In this document: positions 21,872-34,200 of the stretch, in pieces
Layout: every line of letters starts with the position of its first letter
Position numbering within the stretch: position 1 is the first letter of the stretch
Assembly: GCA_027422505.1 (NCBI GenBank)
Contig: JAPQWV010000629.1
Location: forward strand, 248,001 to 312,000
Direction of reading: 5' to 3'
Length of the DNA: 64,000 bases
DNA from: Craterostigma plantagineum
Taxonomy: Eukaryota; Streptophyta; Magnoliopsida; Lamiales; Linderniaceae
The notes under the pieces: model-generated
The model's input: the letters and a program-made list of their open reading frames with translations, nothing else
What the model was told of the DNA's origin: nothing
The model's database searches: none
Translations under genes and position numbers: made by a program

Positions 21872-24053
21872 TAGGGGTGAAAACGAGCCGAGCTCCTCGC
21901 GAGCATAACTCGGTCAAAACTTGGCTAGATTTTGATTTCGACCGAAGTTCGAGCCGGCTCGATAATTATCGAGCCGAGCTCGAGCTGAATTTATATGGGC
22001 TCGATAGCTGCTCGAGCACATATTTATTTTTTTAACCATAACTAAAATGACTAAAAATACCCAAGGACAAAACCTAAATCATGAATTGAGTTTAATATTC
22101 TACTCTTTTTCACCCACCACAAGTACAGCTCACAGCCGCACTCCATCTTCACATCGCACTTCATCTTCTCCTCCATTCAGTTCAGGCACAACTAGTTTTT
22201 GCCCTAAAATTTTGACTGTGAACTCTCTCCATTTGAGGTAAGAGTCGTGAAATGTTCTGAATACCAGTTGAGAACAAGAGGGGAAGGCAACAAGCCATTT
22301 GGGAGTAGTGACGCGCATTCAAATATCTTTCATCAGGTAATTACGATTTGGGATTTGGCATAGCTCAGATTCTTGCTTTTGCATTGATGATTTTTTCTTT
22401 TGCATTTTGTATTGATTTTTTTTTTTTATAGAAATCTTGCTAAAAAATCTGTTTTTACTTTCTTGTCCCAGCCGATTACATTATTTAGAATGGATCATTC
22501 TTCTGTGCCAAGTGGCGTTGCTGAAAGTAATAATGAATTGCAAAGAGATAATGAAGCAGTGGAAAGAATGGAATTGAATTCCACCAGGGCAAACACGACA
22601 CATGACACAGAAGTGGAAGAGCAAGAAATGTTTCAGAGAAATAAAAGAAAACATTTCTTGCTAAAAACATGTGCAAAGTGTGACGGTGGATGTGACTAAG
22701 AAGGGCGAATGTAGTCATTGTGACACGCTCTTTGCTTTGAGCAAGTCGGGAGCAACAAGCCTTCTTAGTCATCGAAAAACATGTGCAAAGAGGATAATTG
22801 TGGGAGAGTGCACAAAATTCAAAGTTGCATTCGGGAAAATTTGACATAGAGCGAATGAGGGAGACAACCGCTTCAATGGGTTATGATGCACGGACATCCA
22901 TTTACTATTTGGATGATGATGGGTTCAATTTGATGATGAAGACGGGAATGCCTGAATGGCAAAGCGTTAGTAGAATCACGTGCAAATCTGATTGTGTGAA
23001 AGTTTATGAAGTTGAAAAGGTGTTGAAAAAGGGTTGAGACCATTGATCGGATTTCTTTGACGACGGATTATTGGAAACAAAAAAAATAAAAGATTGAGTA
23101 CATGGTGGTGACGGTTGGGTTGATTCTAATTGGAAGCTTCAAAAGGGAGTTCTAAGCTTCATTAATATTCTACAGCCTCGAGGAGGCCTTTAAATTTCGG
23201 ATGCAATTTTCAAATGTATGAAAGAGTGGTGCATTGAAAACAAGGTCTTTACGATTACGGTTGATAATGCTTCCAACAACAACGTGGCTGTTCAGAATAT
23301 GAAGGATACGATCAAGAAAACCAAATCATTATCATGCGGAGTAAGTCTGTTTCATGTTCGATGTTGTGCCCAAGTTTTGAACCTTTGTGTTCAAGATGGA
23401 CTTGGGGCAATTCACAAAATGCGTGCAACAATTGCAATTGAAAGACCAGAAGTTAATTCGTGATTGTAAGACCCGATGGAATTCCACGTTCGAAATGTTG
23501 ACTTGTGCCTTGAAGTTCAAAGACGCGTTCTATATGTTCAAAGAGAGAGAGAGAGCTATATTATGATTGTTATCCACAAGAGGAAGAATGGGAAAAAGTT
23601 CAAAAGATTTGCTTGCTTTTAGAGGGATTTTGGACAGCCACGCATATCATTTCAGGTAGCGAATATCCTACTTCAAATTTGTTTCTTCAAGAAGGTCAAA
23701 AAATGAATTCGACATTGGATAATAATGTGAATGCTGAAGACTTATTTTTTTGTGAAATTGGTTGGGAAAATGAAAGCAAATTTGACAAATATTGGAGTGA
23801 CTGTAATTGTTGATGGCTGTCGGCGGTGTTGTGCTTGAACCTACAAAGAAAATGCTCGCACTTGAGTTTTGCTTCCCTAGGCCTTATTCTCATAGTGATG
23901 CACAACACAGTATTTTTAGTGAAGGAATTTCTCAATAGTTTGTATGATGAATATGCACGGGAATGCGCAAGTAAAGGAGTTATTGCTTCGAATTCTGAAA
24001 CTGTTGGTTCATCTTGCGAGGCGAATAGTGTAACTCGGGGTAACGATCGGTGA
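21872..24053 (+). mobile_element. Degenerate hAT (Ac-like) DNA transposon, right end lost
   Basis: The left end TAGGGGTGAAAACGAGCCGAG, followed by clustered GAGCCGAGCTCGAGC motifs (21890-22020), is typical of plant hAT subterminal regions. The transposase relic follows. The right terminal repeat is missing; gypsy-derived sequence begins near 24040. Confidence 0.75.
22490..24050 (+). pseudogene. hAT transposase (BED zinc finger, RICESLEEPER-type) pseudogene
   Basis: Fragments in several frames follow the order of plant hAT transposases. An N-terminal acidic region starts at the ATG at 22490. A BED-type zinc finger follows with CSHCDTLFALSKSGATSLLSHRKTC (about 22710-22785). The catalytic-core region has ITLDNAS-like TITVDNASNNN and SLFHVRCCAQVLNLCVQDGL (about 23250-23410). 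Next come CKTRWNST (about 23465-23490), a GFWTATHIISGSEYPTSNLF stretch (about 23622-23682) and the C-terminal SKFDKYWSDCN and LYDEYARECASK (about 23775-23990). Frameshifts and stops occur near 22695, 23035, 23090, 23190 and 23810. The hAT dimerisation domain is missing. It cannot encode a working transposase. Confidence 0.85.
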
Positions 24054-24115
24054 GAAATGAGTTGGCTTAGTTAGGTGATCGACAATCACCCAAACTGTCT
24101 TATTTTCCATCATGG
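24040..24115 (-). pseudogene. Gypsy integrase fragment
   Basis: On the minus strand a short stretch reads WVIVDHLTKPTHFSPI, the gypsy integrase core segment also present in the polyprotein at 31204-35670. It is only about 25 codons long and is fused to the end of the hAT relic. Confidence 0.7.
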
Positions 24116-24126
24116 AAAGCATCATA

Positions 24127-24259
24127 GAAATTCTGGGCCGAATTAAGATTTTTGAAATTAATGGCAAGTATAACGGTCGGCTGCTTAATGAAATTCTGGG
24201 CCGAATTAAGATTCTAGTACGAAAGTTTAACGGCAAGTATAGAAGGTCGGCTGCTTAAT
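24127..24259. repeat. Direct tandem duplication, two units of about 63-70 bp
   Basis: Two adjacent units begin GAAATTCTGGGCCGAATTAA (24127 and 24190) and end GGTCGGCTGCTTAAT; they differ by a few substitutions and a short insertion. Confidence 0.85.
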
Positions 24260-24339
24260 GAAACTCGCGGAGGACCCAATTTTTTCAACTAAGGAAAGTT
24301 GATTACCTCGACTCCGAGTTGACTCAATTCACTGGACAC

Positions 24340-26226
24340 CGCTTTCCGGCGCCACTACTTCCTAATTAAGTAATTTGGCGGATTTCCGCAACGAAAGTTG
24401 CGGAGGATCCGATTTTTCAAAAACTTTTAAAGGAAATAATATACATATATAACATAGCATCGGGTTCACAAAAGCATCACTATACTACATCGGGCCGCAG
24501 CCCCAAAAATCTAAACCCGACTATTCTACGCCTCTCCAAGGGCCGCGTCCCATGTACGCCGCCCTCAAAATCCCGTGGAGTCACTGCCGCCAGCCAGCCT
24601 ACACTTCACCCTGACACCCATCAGTGTCGGGCTTAGTCTTACCTACAAAATAAAACCCTGAGCAAAATTGCCCAATAGGTGGTAGTAAATCATGCAATGC
24701 GTGTGTGCACTCATCCAAATCCCAATCCTCACATCATAATAAAATGCACGCTCGATCACACGTCACATCTCAACACATAATAGGGCCCTCGGCTAGACTC
24801 GGCACCCACGAGCGCAATGGCAAAGTACGCCATAATCATGCGGTAGCCCATGCCGGCCGCGCCAGGTCACTCCTTCCGCACACAATCTCAACTAGATGGT
24901 TTTACACCCCGATAGTGTACCACGAAACCCGGATAGACAGGCCACTCCACGCCTGTCTGCCGTCACTGAGCCAAATATATATCTGGTGGTACAAACCTCG
25001 GGTGGCTCAATCTTGAGTCGACAGGTGTTGCAAAACCTATCTCCCACTAGGTGCCCAATCGAGTACAAACCTGAATGTCAAACTCGGCAACTCTACCCCA
25101 CTCATCCGACACCGTAAGGCGTCACCGTACAGATACATCAATCTCTCACGTGCATATCGTGAAATACACATAGAAATCAATCACGTGTGACACATACACC
25201 GAAATCGTATATCTCGTACAACTATCATACTAGGCCGAACGTTTTAAATCCAAAATAATTTTTAAAATGCTAAAATATGGGTTAACCCGAGACTCCTAGT
25301 CAAAGTCTGAAATATTCTAATTTAAAAACTGATTTGGGTCGAAAATAATTTTATTTAAAAGTATTGGGCCTGAAATAGGGCAAAAGCCCAAATTTAAATC
25401 ATCGGTCAAGCCCACTCAGTTTCAGTCAAAGCATAAGTCTGAAATTGCCCTATCCATCTTCGAAAGCACTGGTCAACCCGCGAAAGTCGAGTCAATGCCC
25501 AAGTTCACGAATCGCCCGATTTGCGAAGCCCGATTCTAAGTTCGTGAATTGCCCGACTTCTCTTATAGGAATCACCCCGCGAAGTTTAGTCAGCCCGCGA
25601 AACCTAAAGTTGGCCTGCGACGACTATATCAGGAAATCACCACGCCAAAGTGAAATCGGCTCGCATGATTCAAAGTCAGCCCGACTCTATCTCATGACCC
25701 GCGAAGTGCTTCAGCCCGCGAAGCACGAAACCCAGGCACGCAAAAGTTGTTTTACTCACACATCGAAAACTTTTGGGCCCGCGACAAAGTTTCGCGACCC
25801 GAAATTCCATTCGGCCGATTCTCCTATACCTGTTATACTCAATTTGCAAAGTTCACTTAATAAAATGCAAGGTGATGAAAACCTCACGTGGTTTTCCCTT
25901 GGTGTTAAGTAATCTAATACTTATCCTAAGTCACTTGGGCCACTCCTTAATTTCCTACTTGGGTCACTATATTTATTTACTTCCTATTAACTTGGGCCAA
26001 ATAAATATCTATTTGGGCCTTTTTACTCCTTGTTGGCCACTTTATATTTTTAGACCCTATATCTTTCTTGGGCTTCTTAAGTATTTTCGGCCCATCTTAA
26101 TTTATTCAACTCACGGCCTAATTGTTATTTTCGGCTCGACTCCGAAAATTCAGGTTTGTCCGAAAATGAACTCCATTGATTTCGAACATTACAAAAAAAT
26201 CCTATATTAATTTTACGGGGATTACA
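24340..26226 (-). repeat. Old gypsy LTR (minus orientation) with CCCGCGAA sub-repeats
   Basis: On the minus strand it begins TGTAATCCCCGTAAAATTAA (from 26226 down) and ends in GCGGAAATCCGCC followed by AGTGGCGCC, resembling the LTR ends of the chromovirus at 28307-38690 but diverged. The stretch 25470-25760 holds many copies of (AG)CCCGCGAA, and the ORF spanning it is an artefact of the repeat. A polypurine tract (rc of TCCTCCCCCGCTTAAAAG, 26227-26244) adjoins it on the internal side. Confidence 0.75.
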
Positions 26227-26244
26227 TCCTCCCCCGCTTAAAAG

Positions 26245-26843
26245 AAAGTTCGTTCTCGAAAGTTAAGTCGTCGAAAACACTCGGGGTACTTCTCGTGCAT
26301 TTCGTCTTCTCGTTCCCAATTGGCTTCCTCTATTGTCTGGTTCAGCCATAAAACTTTCACTAGGGGGATATTTTTATTTCAAAGTCGCTTCACCTCACAC
26401 ATTAAAATCTCTACCGGCTTTTCTTCGTAACTCAAGTCCGGTTCTAATTGCTGGTGAAGTACTTCACTTCGTAGCACCCGGAACGTACTTCCGTAACGTG
26501 GACACGTGGAAGATGTCATGGACTTGTGATAGCAATGTCGGCAGTTCTAGTTGATACGCCACTTCACCGACTCTTTTCAAAATCTTGAAGGGTCCTATAT
26601 ATCTCGGACTCAGCTTTCCTTTTTGTCCGAAACATTTAACACCCTTCATAGGTGATATTTTCAGAAATACTTGATCACCTTACTCAAATTCCAACGGCCT
26701 TCGTCTTTTGTCTGCGTAACTTTTCAGACGACTATGGGCCATTTGAATTCTCTCCCGAATCTTACCAACAGCTTCAGTCATTTCACGAACCATCTCGGAA
26801 CCTAACAATGCCTTCTTGCCGATTTCATCCCAATGAACTGGGG
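26245..26843 (-). pseudogene. Gypsy pol 3' end (integrase C-terminus) fragment
   Basis: Minus-strand frames with stops encode the end of a chromovirus integrase. HWDEIG is near 26840. [20 protein letters not shown] and [12 protein letters not shown] are at 26649-26464. Remnants of the chromodomain region run toward 26250. It belongs with the LTR at 24340-26226. At 26844 it switches abruptly to plus-strand gag sequence. Confidence 0.85.
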
Positions 26844-27726
26844 ATCGACAATATTTTTATCTATAGCCGTGTTCCGGAGAATGAGAAGGTACTATGTACC
26901 ATTTCCTACTTCGGGAAAGCGTGCGTTTTTGGTGGAACGCGGTGAAAGTGTTGGAAGACCCAGCTACTATGACGTGGGCAGGCTTCAGGAGCTCTTCTAC
27001 GACAAGTACTTTACTGCTCATGACCAGGAGCAACGAATGTACGAGTTCATGAATCTGAAGCAGGGACGAATGCCTGTTGCCGAGTACATCCGCAGATTCA
27101 AGGAGTTATCCCCCTTTGCCCCACATCCGTAGCAACTAATACGCTGAAAGTGACGAGATTCCTTCGGGGGCTGAAACCCGAGTTTTATCGAGACTTGAGT
27201 GTAGCGGGTGTACGACAACTAGAATTCCGTCAGGCAACGGAGCAAACGCTGATAGCCGATCAGGCTGGTGGTAAGAGAGGCCCAGGAAGCAAATCGGAAA
27301 AAGGAGAGCCAGAAAGTAGTAGGAAGCCATAAGCGTTAGTTCTTCGGTAAGGGCCGGAAGAACAAGGGCATCTGACCGAGTCAACAGATGTGGCGCCCGA
27401 GCTTTAACTAGGGACCAACTAACGTCCCTAACATACCCCAGATTTTAGCGCCACAGTGCCAACTGTGCGAGCAAAATCACGTCGGTATCTGTTACGGATC
27501 CTGACTAGTGCAGACTCTAAAGTGCTTCTGGTGTGAGGAGATCGGGCACGTCGCAAGGAATTGCACGAGAGCTCAGCCTCTGCTGCAGAATCAGCCGCAG
27601 AATCCGATTCGACCTCCATCAGTACCTGCACGAGTTTTCACGTTGACAAATGAGGAGGCGGAGACGAACGGGCTTTTGAGGGCGGCGCAGTACATGGGAC
27701 GCGACCTGTGGAGAGGCGTAGGATAG
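26844..27726 (+). pseudogene. Gypsy gag fragment, inverted relative to the adjoining pol
   Basis: Plus-strand pieces in changing frames match the gag of the intact element: FIYSRVPENEKVLC (about 26855), [20 protein letters not shown] (about 27007), LKPEFYRDLSVAG (about 27170) and a zinc knuckle CFWCEEIGHVARNC (about 27518-27560) followed by [13 protein letters not shown]. Multiple frameshifts make it non-functional. The start codon region is missing because of the inversion junction at 26844. Confidence 0.85.
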
Positions 27727-27895
27727 TCGGGTTTAGATTTTTGGTTCCTTGGCCCGATGTAGTTATAGTGATGCTTTTGTAAACCCGATGCTATATTATA
27801 TATGTATATTAATTCCTTTTTTGAAAAAATCGGGTCCTCCGCGACTTTCGTTGCGGAAATCCGCCAAATTACTTAATTGAAATAGGGTCGCCACA
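27727..27895 (+). repeat. Gypsy LTR 3' fragment (plus orientation)
   Basis: It is the reverse complement of part of the LTR at 24340-24520 (CATCGGGTT and CCGCAACGAAAG blocks) and ends TAGGGTCGCCACA like the chromovirus LTR. It follows gag directly, with all of pol missing. Confidence 0.7.
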
Positions 27896-28095
27896 GGGTA
27901 CCCCGAAATTTTAGTTGTCGAAAACAACTCGGGGTACTTCTCACGCATTTCTTCTTCTCGTTCCCAAGTGGCTTCCTCTATTGTCTGGTTCTGCCAGAAA
28001 ACTTTCAATAGGGGGATATTCTTATTTCGAAGTCGCTTCACCTTTAAAATCTCTACCGGCTTTTCTTCGTAGCTCAAGTCCGGTTTCAATTGCTA
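27896..28095 (-). pseudogene. Gypsy chromodomain-end fragment
   Basis: Minus-strand reading gives [14 protein letters not shown] and [20 protein letters not shown], the C-terminal chromodomain of a Tekay-like polyprotein. It is fused at 28095 to a primer-site-like stretch (minus strand GGTGGTATCACTAGC), so the whole interior between primer site and chromodomain has been deleted. Confidence 0.85.
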
Positions 28096-28106
28096 GTGAT
28101 ACCACC

Positions 28107-28306
28107 TGTGACGGCCCTCACTTTCTAATACTAATAGTGGCGGATTTTCGTAACGTAAGTCGCGGAAGACCCGTCTAACAAAATCTAAAATAATATATAC
28201 TACAACTAAAATATGTCTAATCGTCATCACTATACACTGGCCGTAGCCCCAAAATATCAAATACTAAAAACCTTAATGTCGATCCACAGGTCGCATCCAT
28301 AAACAG
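28107..28306 (-). repeat. Older Tekay-like LTR, proximal part (interrupted by the intact element)
   Basis: It starts TGTGACGGCCC after the primer-site relic at 28095-28106 and runs to the AACAG duplication. The LTR continues after the nested element at 38691, where the interrupted CCGCCCTCAAAAGTCC block resumes. Confidence 0.8.
28302..28306. other. Target-site duplication AACAG, left copy
   Basis: AACAG precedes the LTR end at 28307 and recurs at 38691-38695 after the other LTR. Confidence 0.95.
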
Positions 28307-31169
28307 TGTGGCGACCCTACTTTTCTAATTAGGATTAGTGGCGGATTTCCGCAGCGTAAGCCGCAGAAGGCCCGTCTAATTAAAACTTTTTCCTAAAAGA
28401 TATTATAACACAACAAAATATTATTTTACATAATAGTATCTGTACAATGGGCCGAAGCCCCAAAATGTCAAAAAATTAAAAACCCTATCGCCGCTCCACA
28501 GGTCTTCATCCATGTACCGCCCCGCCCTCAAAAGTCCGTGGAGCACCGCCACCAGCCGCCTCAGTCACGACGCGTATCAGCGTCGGACTCGGTACCTACA
28601 ACACGTAAACACTGAGCGAATTGCCCAGTAGGTGAATAAAATGCAATGCAGCGTGCACTCATTCCCAATCCCAATTCTCACAACATAATATAATGCACGC
28701 TCGTTCCCACATTTCTATCGTATCTCAATATCAGGGCCCTAGGCTGGACTCGGCACCTCGCGCGCAATAAAATAAAATATATCGTCTGGTCGTTAACGCC
28801 AGACTAGCGGTGCCCACGCCGATAGTGCGCTGATCGATCACGTCAACGTCCTCCTATCAGGTCGCCCCTTCCGCTACACAACACATCCGACGGTTTGCAC
28901 CTCGGGTCGCTCACGCCCGAGTAGACAGATCGCTCACGTCTGTCTCCCGTCAGGTGCCCAACGAGTCCAACCTCAACTCCGCTACGAGTCTGACTGCCAA
29001 AATCGGCACACTTTACCCCGCTCAATCGACACCTTAAGTCTTAAGGTGTCACCACTAATGTGGTCGTTATCCCTCACAATGTCGTGCGATGCCATGTACA
29101 TACGTGATACACATGAAAACTTGATATCACATAAAACATACGTAAAACACGTAGATCACATAAGTCATGTAATCACATAATAGCAGGTAAGTGTTTACGC
29201 GTCGTAGATGAATGTTTCACCTACCTGTCCTCCCGCTACAACCAACTACGAAGTCCCGTGAAGTCTCTATAGATCGGTCGTCTGAATATAATAATATTAT
29301 TAGTTCAGTATATTTGCTAATCTGTATAAGTTTTAAGTTCCCAAACTCTAATTGTAGAAAACCCTAAAATTTATGAAAACTTAAAAATAATGATATTCTT
29401 AAAAATAAATAAACCCTAAAATATTGAAAACCCTAGAAATAGCAAAATTCTAAACTACCGAAAATTTATTAACTAAAATGCAATGTCGGAATATTCATAT
29501 AAATATCGAGGCCTTTAACAATATAAATGTCGATATGTGAGTGAATGATAGGAAGATGTCGAATTGGCATAGCTGATAAAAGTCGAGACTTTCATTCTTT
29601 ACAAATTGTCGAGATCGCTTCCTTATTAAATGTCGAGGTCTTCCTTATGAAATGTCGAGACATAGTAATAGGTACTATCGTGGTTTCCTGCTCTAAGAAG
29701 TCGAGATATTACAAATAAAAATGTCGAAATCAACAAATAGCTATCTTGTGAAAATTATATTAGATGTCGAATTCCTAAATAATGTCGAGATGTTTTATTA
29801 AAATGTCGAAACCTCTAAAAATGTCGAGACATATATAATATAAAAATGTCGAATTCATTTCTATGTCGAGCTAGAAATATCGAGGCTTATTCCATGAAGA
29901 TGTCGAAGCCCTTATAGGATGTCGAGACCTTCTACATCGATATCCCTAAGAAATGTCGATATCATATAAATGTCGAGATAACCTAATAATGTCGAGACCT
30001 GAATAATATAAATGTCGAATATAAAAGTCGAGACCTTCTAAGAGCAAATGTCGAGATGTTAATCTTAAAATGTCGTGATCTTATTAACTCTATAAGGTGT
30101 CGACATCTCTAAAATGTCGAGTTCTTAAATGTCGAGAGAACATAGATGTCGACATTCTAGCTAACATTGAAATGCCGAGATTTTTCTAAAAGTCAGGTTT
30201 CTCCCCAAAATCCTAAAACGAAATTCTTACACCATTAAAATCAGCTTCAAAAATGGCTTCTAATCCAGAATACGGTACACTTCAAAAACCATAAATCTTA
30301 GAAGAAGATGCATTAAAAATTCATATTACCTCAGTACTTATATATCTAAGCCAAGCTTAGGGTTTTCGTTCCAAGGCCGAAAACTAAATGCTGTTAGAGA
30401 CTTACGTTAATTATTTATAGCTTTAATCCATGTTCTAACATCTAAAACCATCCCAGTATATCGGCTTACACCTATCATGGCAAATTCCAGAATTCAAAGC
30501 TAGCATTTAAATCATGTATACTTCATATACTTCAACCAATCTTCATATATTTCATTTTAGCCAAAGAATACCCTACTCAATGTTCCTTAAGTACTTCGAC
30601 AACCTCCCAGAGCTAACATGTAGGTATATAAAGCATCATAACAACCTTAACATATCAAATATATGGGGTTTTCGTGTGAATAGATAAAATACTTTACCTA
30701 ACTCACGTTTGAATAAATTTGTTGAGGACTTTGATTGTCGAAATCTCGTTTCTTTCTTGATGAACTTCTTCCTTCTCTGTTGTTTTAATTCTTTTGTTCT
30801 TATCCCATATGAAGGCACGTAGATATATGTGTACTTATCATATCATTAGGTTAGAAAATAATAAAATAAAGACATGAGGGTGACGTTTGTTTACCACCCT
30901 ATTAAGCAAAGTTGATCATTATCCCATTTATTTTTCCTAAGCCTTAAGTAAATTTATATCATGGTGATTTTCGAAAGTTTGGGCCGTACTATCAATTGGG
31001 CTGAAATCCTATTTAATCGAATTTATTTCTTGAGCTTTCTAATTTTCTTGGCCCAATTAATATTTTCCGGCTCGCTCCCGCAAAAAAAAATCCGTTTAGT
31101 CCGAAAATTAATCTCATTAATTTCGAGCATTACAAAAATAATCCCGTATTAAATTTTACGGGTATTACA
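28307..31169 (-). repeat. 3' LTR of the chromovirus
   Basis: On the minus strand it begins TGTAATACCCGTAAAATTTA and ends TAGGGTCGCCACA. The middle (29480-30185) is filled with the ATGTCGA motif, here mostly on the window's plus strand, so antisense to the element. Confidence 0.95.
29480..30185. repeat. ATGTCGA motif array in the chromovirus 3' LTR
   Basis: Irregularly spaced copies of ATGTCGA(G/A) extend over about 700 bp. An identical array lies at 37005-37705 in the other LTR. The motif is shared with the LTR of the gag-only element. Confidence 0.9.
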
Positions 31170-31189
31170 TTCTCTCCCCCTTAAAAGAA
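31170..31189 (-). other. Polypurine tract of the chromovirus
   Basis: On the minus strand TTCTTTTAAGGGGGAGAGA directly precedes the 3' LTR. Confidence 0.85.
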
Positions 31190-31203
31190 TTTCGTCCCCG
31201 AAA

Positions 31204-34200
31204 TTATGCCGACTGGAATAATTCGGGATAACGAACTCTCATATCATCCTCACGTTCCCACGTGGCTTCCTCAACGGATTGATTCCGCCACAGAACTTTA
31301 ACTAGCGGAATAGTCTTATTCCGTAGTCGTTTCGACTCGTACATCAATATCTCTACGGGCTTCTCTTCGTAACTCAAGTCAGGCTTGAGTTGTTGATAAA
31401 GAAGTTCATTCTGGATCACATGACTCGGGTCCGCGACGTATTTTCGTAAAGTCGATACGTGAAATACGTCGTGAACTTGCGATAGGGAAGCCGGTAATTC
31501 TAATTGGTATGCAACTTCACCGACTCGTCTGATAATCTTGAACGGGCCTATGTATCTTGGACTTAGTTTCCCCTTTCGTCCGAAGCGTTTTACTCCTTTC
31601 ATTGGGGAAATCTTTAAAAATACTTGATCGTCTTCTGCAAATTCCAAAGATCGTCGCCGATGATCTGCATAACTTTTCTGACGACTCTGTGCGGTTTGCA
31701 TCCTTTCTCGAATTTTTGTGACAGCTTCTGTCATTTCTCGAATCATATCTGGTCCTAATAGTGCTCGTTCGCCGATTTCGTCCCAATGGATTGGAGAACG
31801 GCACTTACGCCCGTATAAAGCCTCGTATGGCGCCATTCCGATGGTAGCATGAAAACTGTTGTTGTATGAAAATTCTATGAGCGGCAAATACTTGCTCCAG
31901 TTTCCCTTGAAATCTAGTACGCACGCTCGTAACATATCTTCAAGGGTTTGGATTGTCCGTTCAGACTGCCCGTCGGTCTGGGGATGATATGCAGTACTGA
32001 ACGAGAGCTTAGTACCCATCGCTTTTTGTAAGCTTTGCCAAAAGTTGGACAGAAATCTCGAATCTCGATCCGAGACAATAGAGATTGGAATTCCATGTAG
32101 TCGAACAATTTCCTGAGTATATAATTCAGCATAGCGTTCCATGGAAAAAGTAGAACTGATTGGAAGGAAATGGGCTGATTTCGTCAGGCGGTCTACCACC
32201 ACCCAGATAGCGTCATGGCCTTTCGTCGTCTTTGGTAAACCAACGACGAAATCCATAGTAATATGATCCCACTTCCATTCGGGTATCGGTAAAGGCTGTA
32301 GAGTCCCAGCTGGTCGCTGATGTTCAGCTTTGATCAACTGGCACGTCATACATCGATTTACGAACTCCGCTATGTCCTTTTTCATTCCTGGCCACCAATA
32401 CGTGATTCGCAAGTCTTGGTACATTTTGGTCGAGCCCGGATGTACGGAGTAGGTAGTTGTGTGCGCTTCAGCCATAATCGTTCGTCGTAACTTCTCGTCG
32501 CTAGGCACGTACAGTCGATTCTTGTAAAATAAAGTTCCGTCTTCTCGGATTGCAAAGTCGTCGGGGAGTGCATCTTTCACCTTTAGATAAAATTCGTCAT
32601 CTTCTTGGGCCTTTCGGATTTGTTCTAGCAACGTAGGCTGAAGAGTTAGTGTTGCTAGTTTCGTTTCAACTTCACCTAAGTCAACTATTTCCACTCCAAG
32701 TCTGTGCAATTCTGTGCTAATCGCCTTTCGACTGAGCGCGTCTGCGACTACGTTCGCTTTGCCCGGATGATAATTGATAACGCAGTCGTAGTCTTTTACG
32801 AGCTCCAGCCATCGACGTTGTCGCATGTTTAACTCCTTCTGGGTGAAGAAGTACTTCAAGCTTTTATGGTCAGTGAAAATCTCACACCTTTCTCCGTAAA
32901 GGTAATGCCTCCAGATCTTTAAAGCGAATACCACTGCTGCTAGTTCTAGGTCATGGGTCGGGTAGTTCTTCTCGTATTCCTTCAGTTGTCGGGAGGCGTA
33001 AGCAATTACTTTGCCGTTCTGCATCAATACACATCCCAGTCCGTTCTTCGAGGCGTCGCTGTAGACCGAGAATCCTCCTGTTCCCGAGGGTATAGTTAAA
33101 ACAGGAGCTGTAGTAAGTCGTTTCTTTAGTTCCTGGAAACTTTGTTCGCACGCTTCAGTCCACTTGAAAGGTATATTCTTTCTAGTAAGGTTCGTCAGTG
33201 TCGAGGCGATGCTAGAGAAGTCAGCTATGAACTTACGGTAATATCCCGCAAGTCCTAGAAAACTTCGGACCTCAGTAGGATTAGTAGGTTGTTGCCAGTT
33301 ATTCACAGCTTCGATCTTACTCGGGTCCACCGAGATTCCGTTCCCAGAAATCACGTGTCCCAAGAAAGCTACTTGCTCAAGCCAGAATTCACACTTCTTG
33401 AATTTGGCGTAGAGTTGTTTCTCTCGCAGGATTCCTAAGACGGTTCTCAGATGGCTTTCGTGTTCGTCTCTTGTCTTAGAATAGATCAAAATATCGTCGA
33501 TGAAGACGATAACAAACCGATCGAGGTAGTCTTTAAAGACTCGGTTCATAAGATCCATAAAAGCAGCAGGGGCATTAGTCAGTCCGAAGGGCATGACCAA
33601 AAACTCGTAATGGCCGTACCTCGTACTGAACGCGGTTTTAGGAACATCTACTTCCCTAATCTTCAATTGATGGTATCCCGAACGGAGGTCAATTTTCGAG
33701 AATACCGTAGCTCCTTGTAGTTGATCGAACAGATCATCGATCCTTGGCAACGGATATTTATTTTTGATAGTGATCTTATTCAACTCCCGGTAGTCGATGC
33801 ATAGTCGCATCGACCCATCTTTCTTTCGCACAAAAAGAACGGGAGCGCCCCATGGTGAAAAACTCGGCTGGATAAAGCCCTTAGATAGCATATCTTCTAA
33901 CTGTTCCTTCAATTCCTTTAACTCACTTGGTGCCAAACGGTAAGGGGCCTTGGAGATTGGGGCAGACCCCGGAATCAGATCTATCGTGAACTGTATTTCT
34001 CGATCAGGGGGTAACCCCGGGAGATCATCGGGAAACACATCGGCGTATTCGTTGACTACAGGTACGTCTTTTAGTTCAGGCTGAGGTAACTCCTCTACCT
34101 TCACCGCATACACGAGATAGGACTCACAACCTGACCTCAAGAGTCGTTGAGCCTTTAGAGCTGATATTCGTGGAATACTATTCTTATTCGCTTTACCCGA

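Noticed and set aside
25445..26210. 155- and 145-aa plus-strand ORFs
   Set aside because: They fall in the old LTR; the first is a translation of CCCGCGAA repeats.
33451..33720. 89-aa plus-strand ORF in the chromovirus
   Set aside because: It is antisense to the reverse transcriptase of the intact gag-pol frame.
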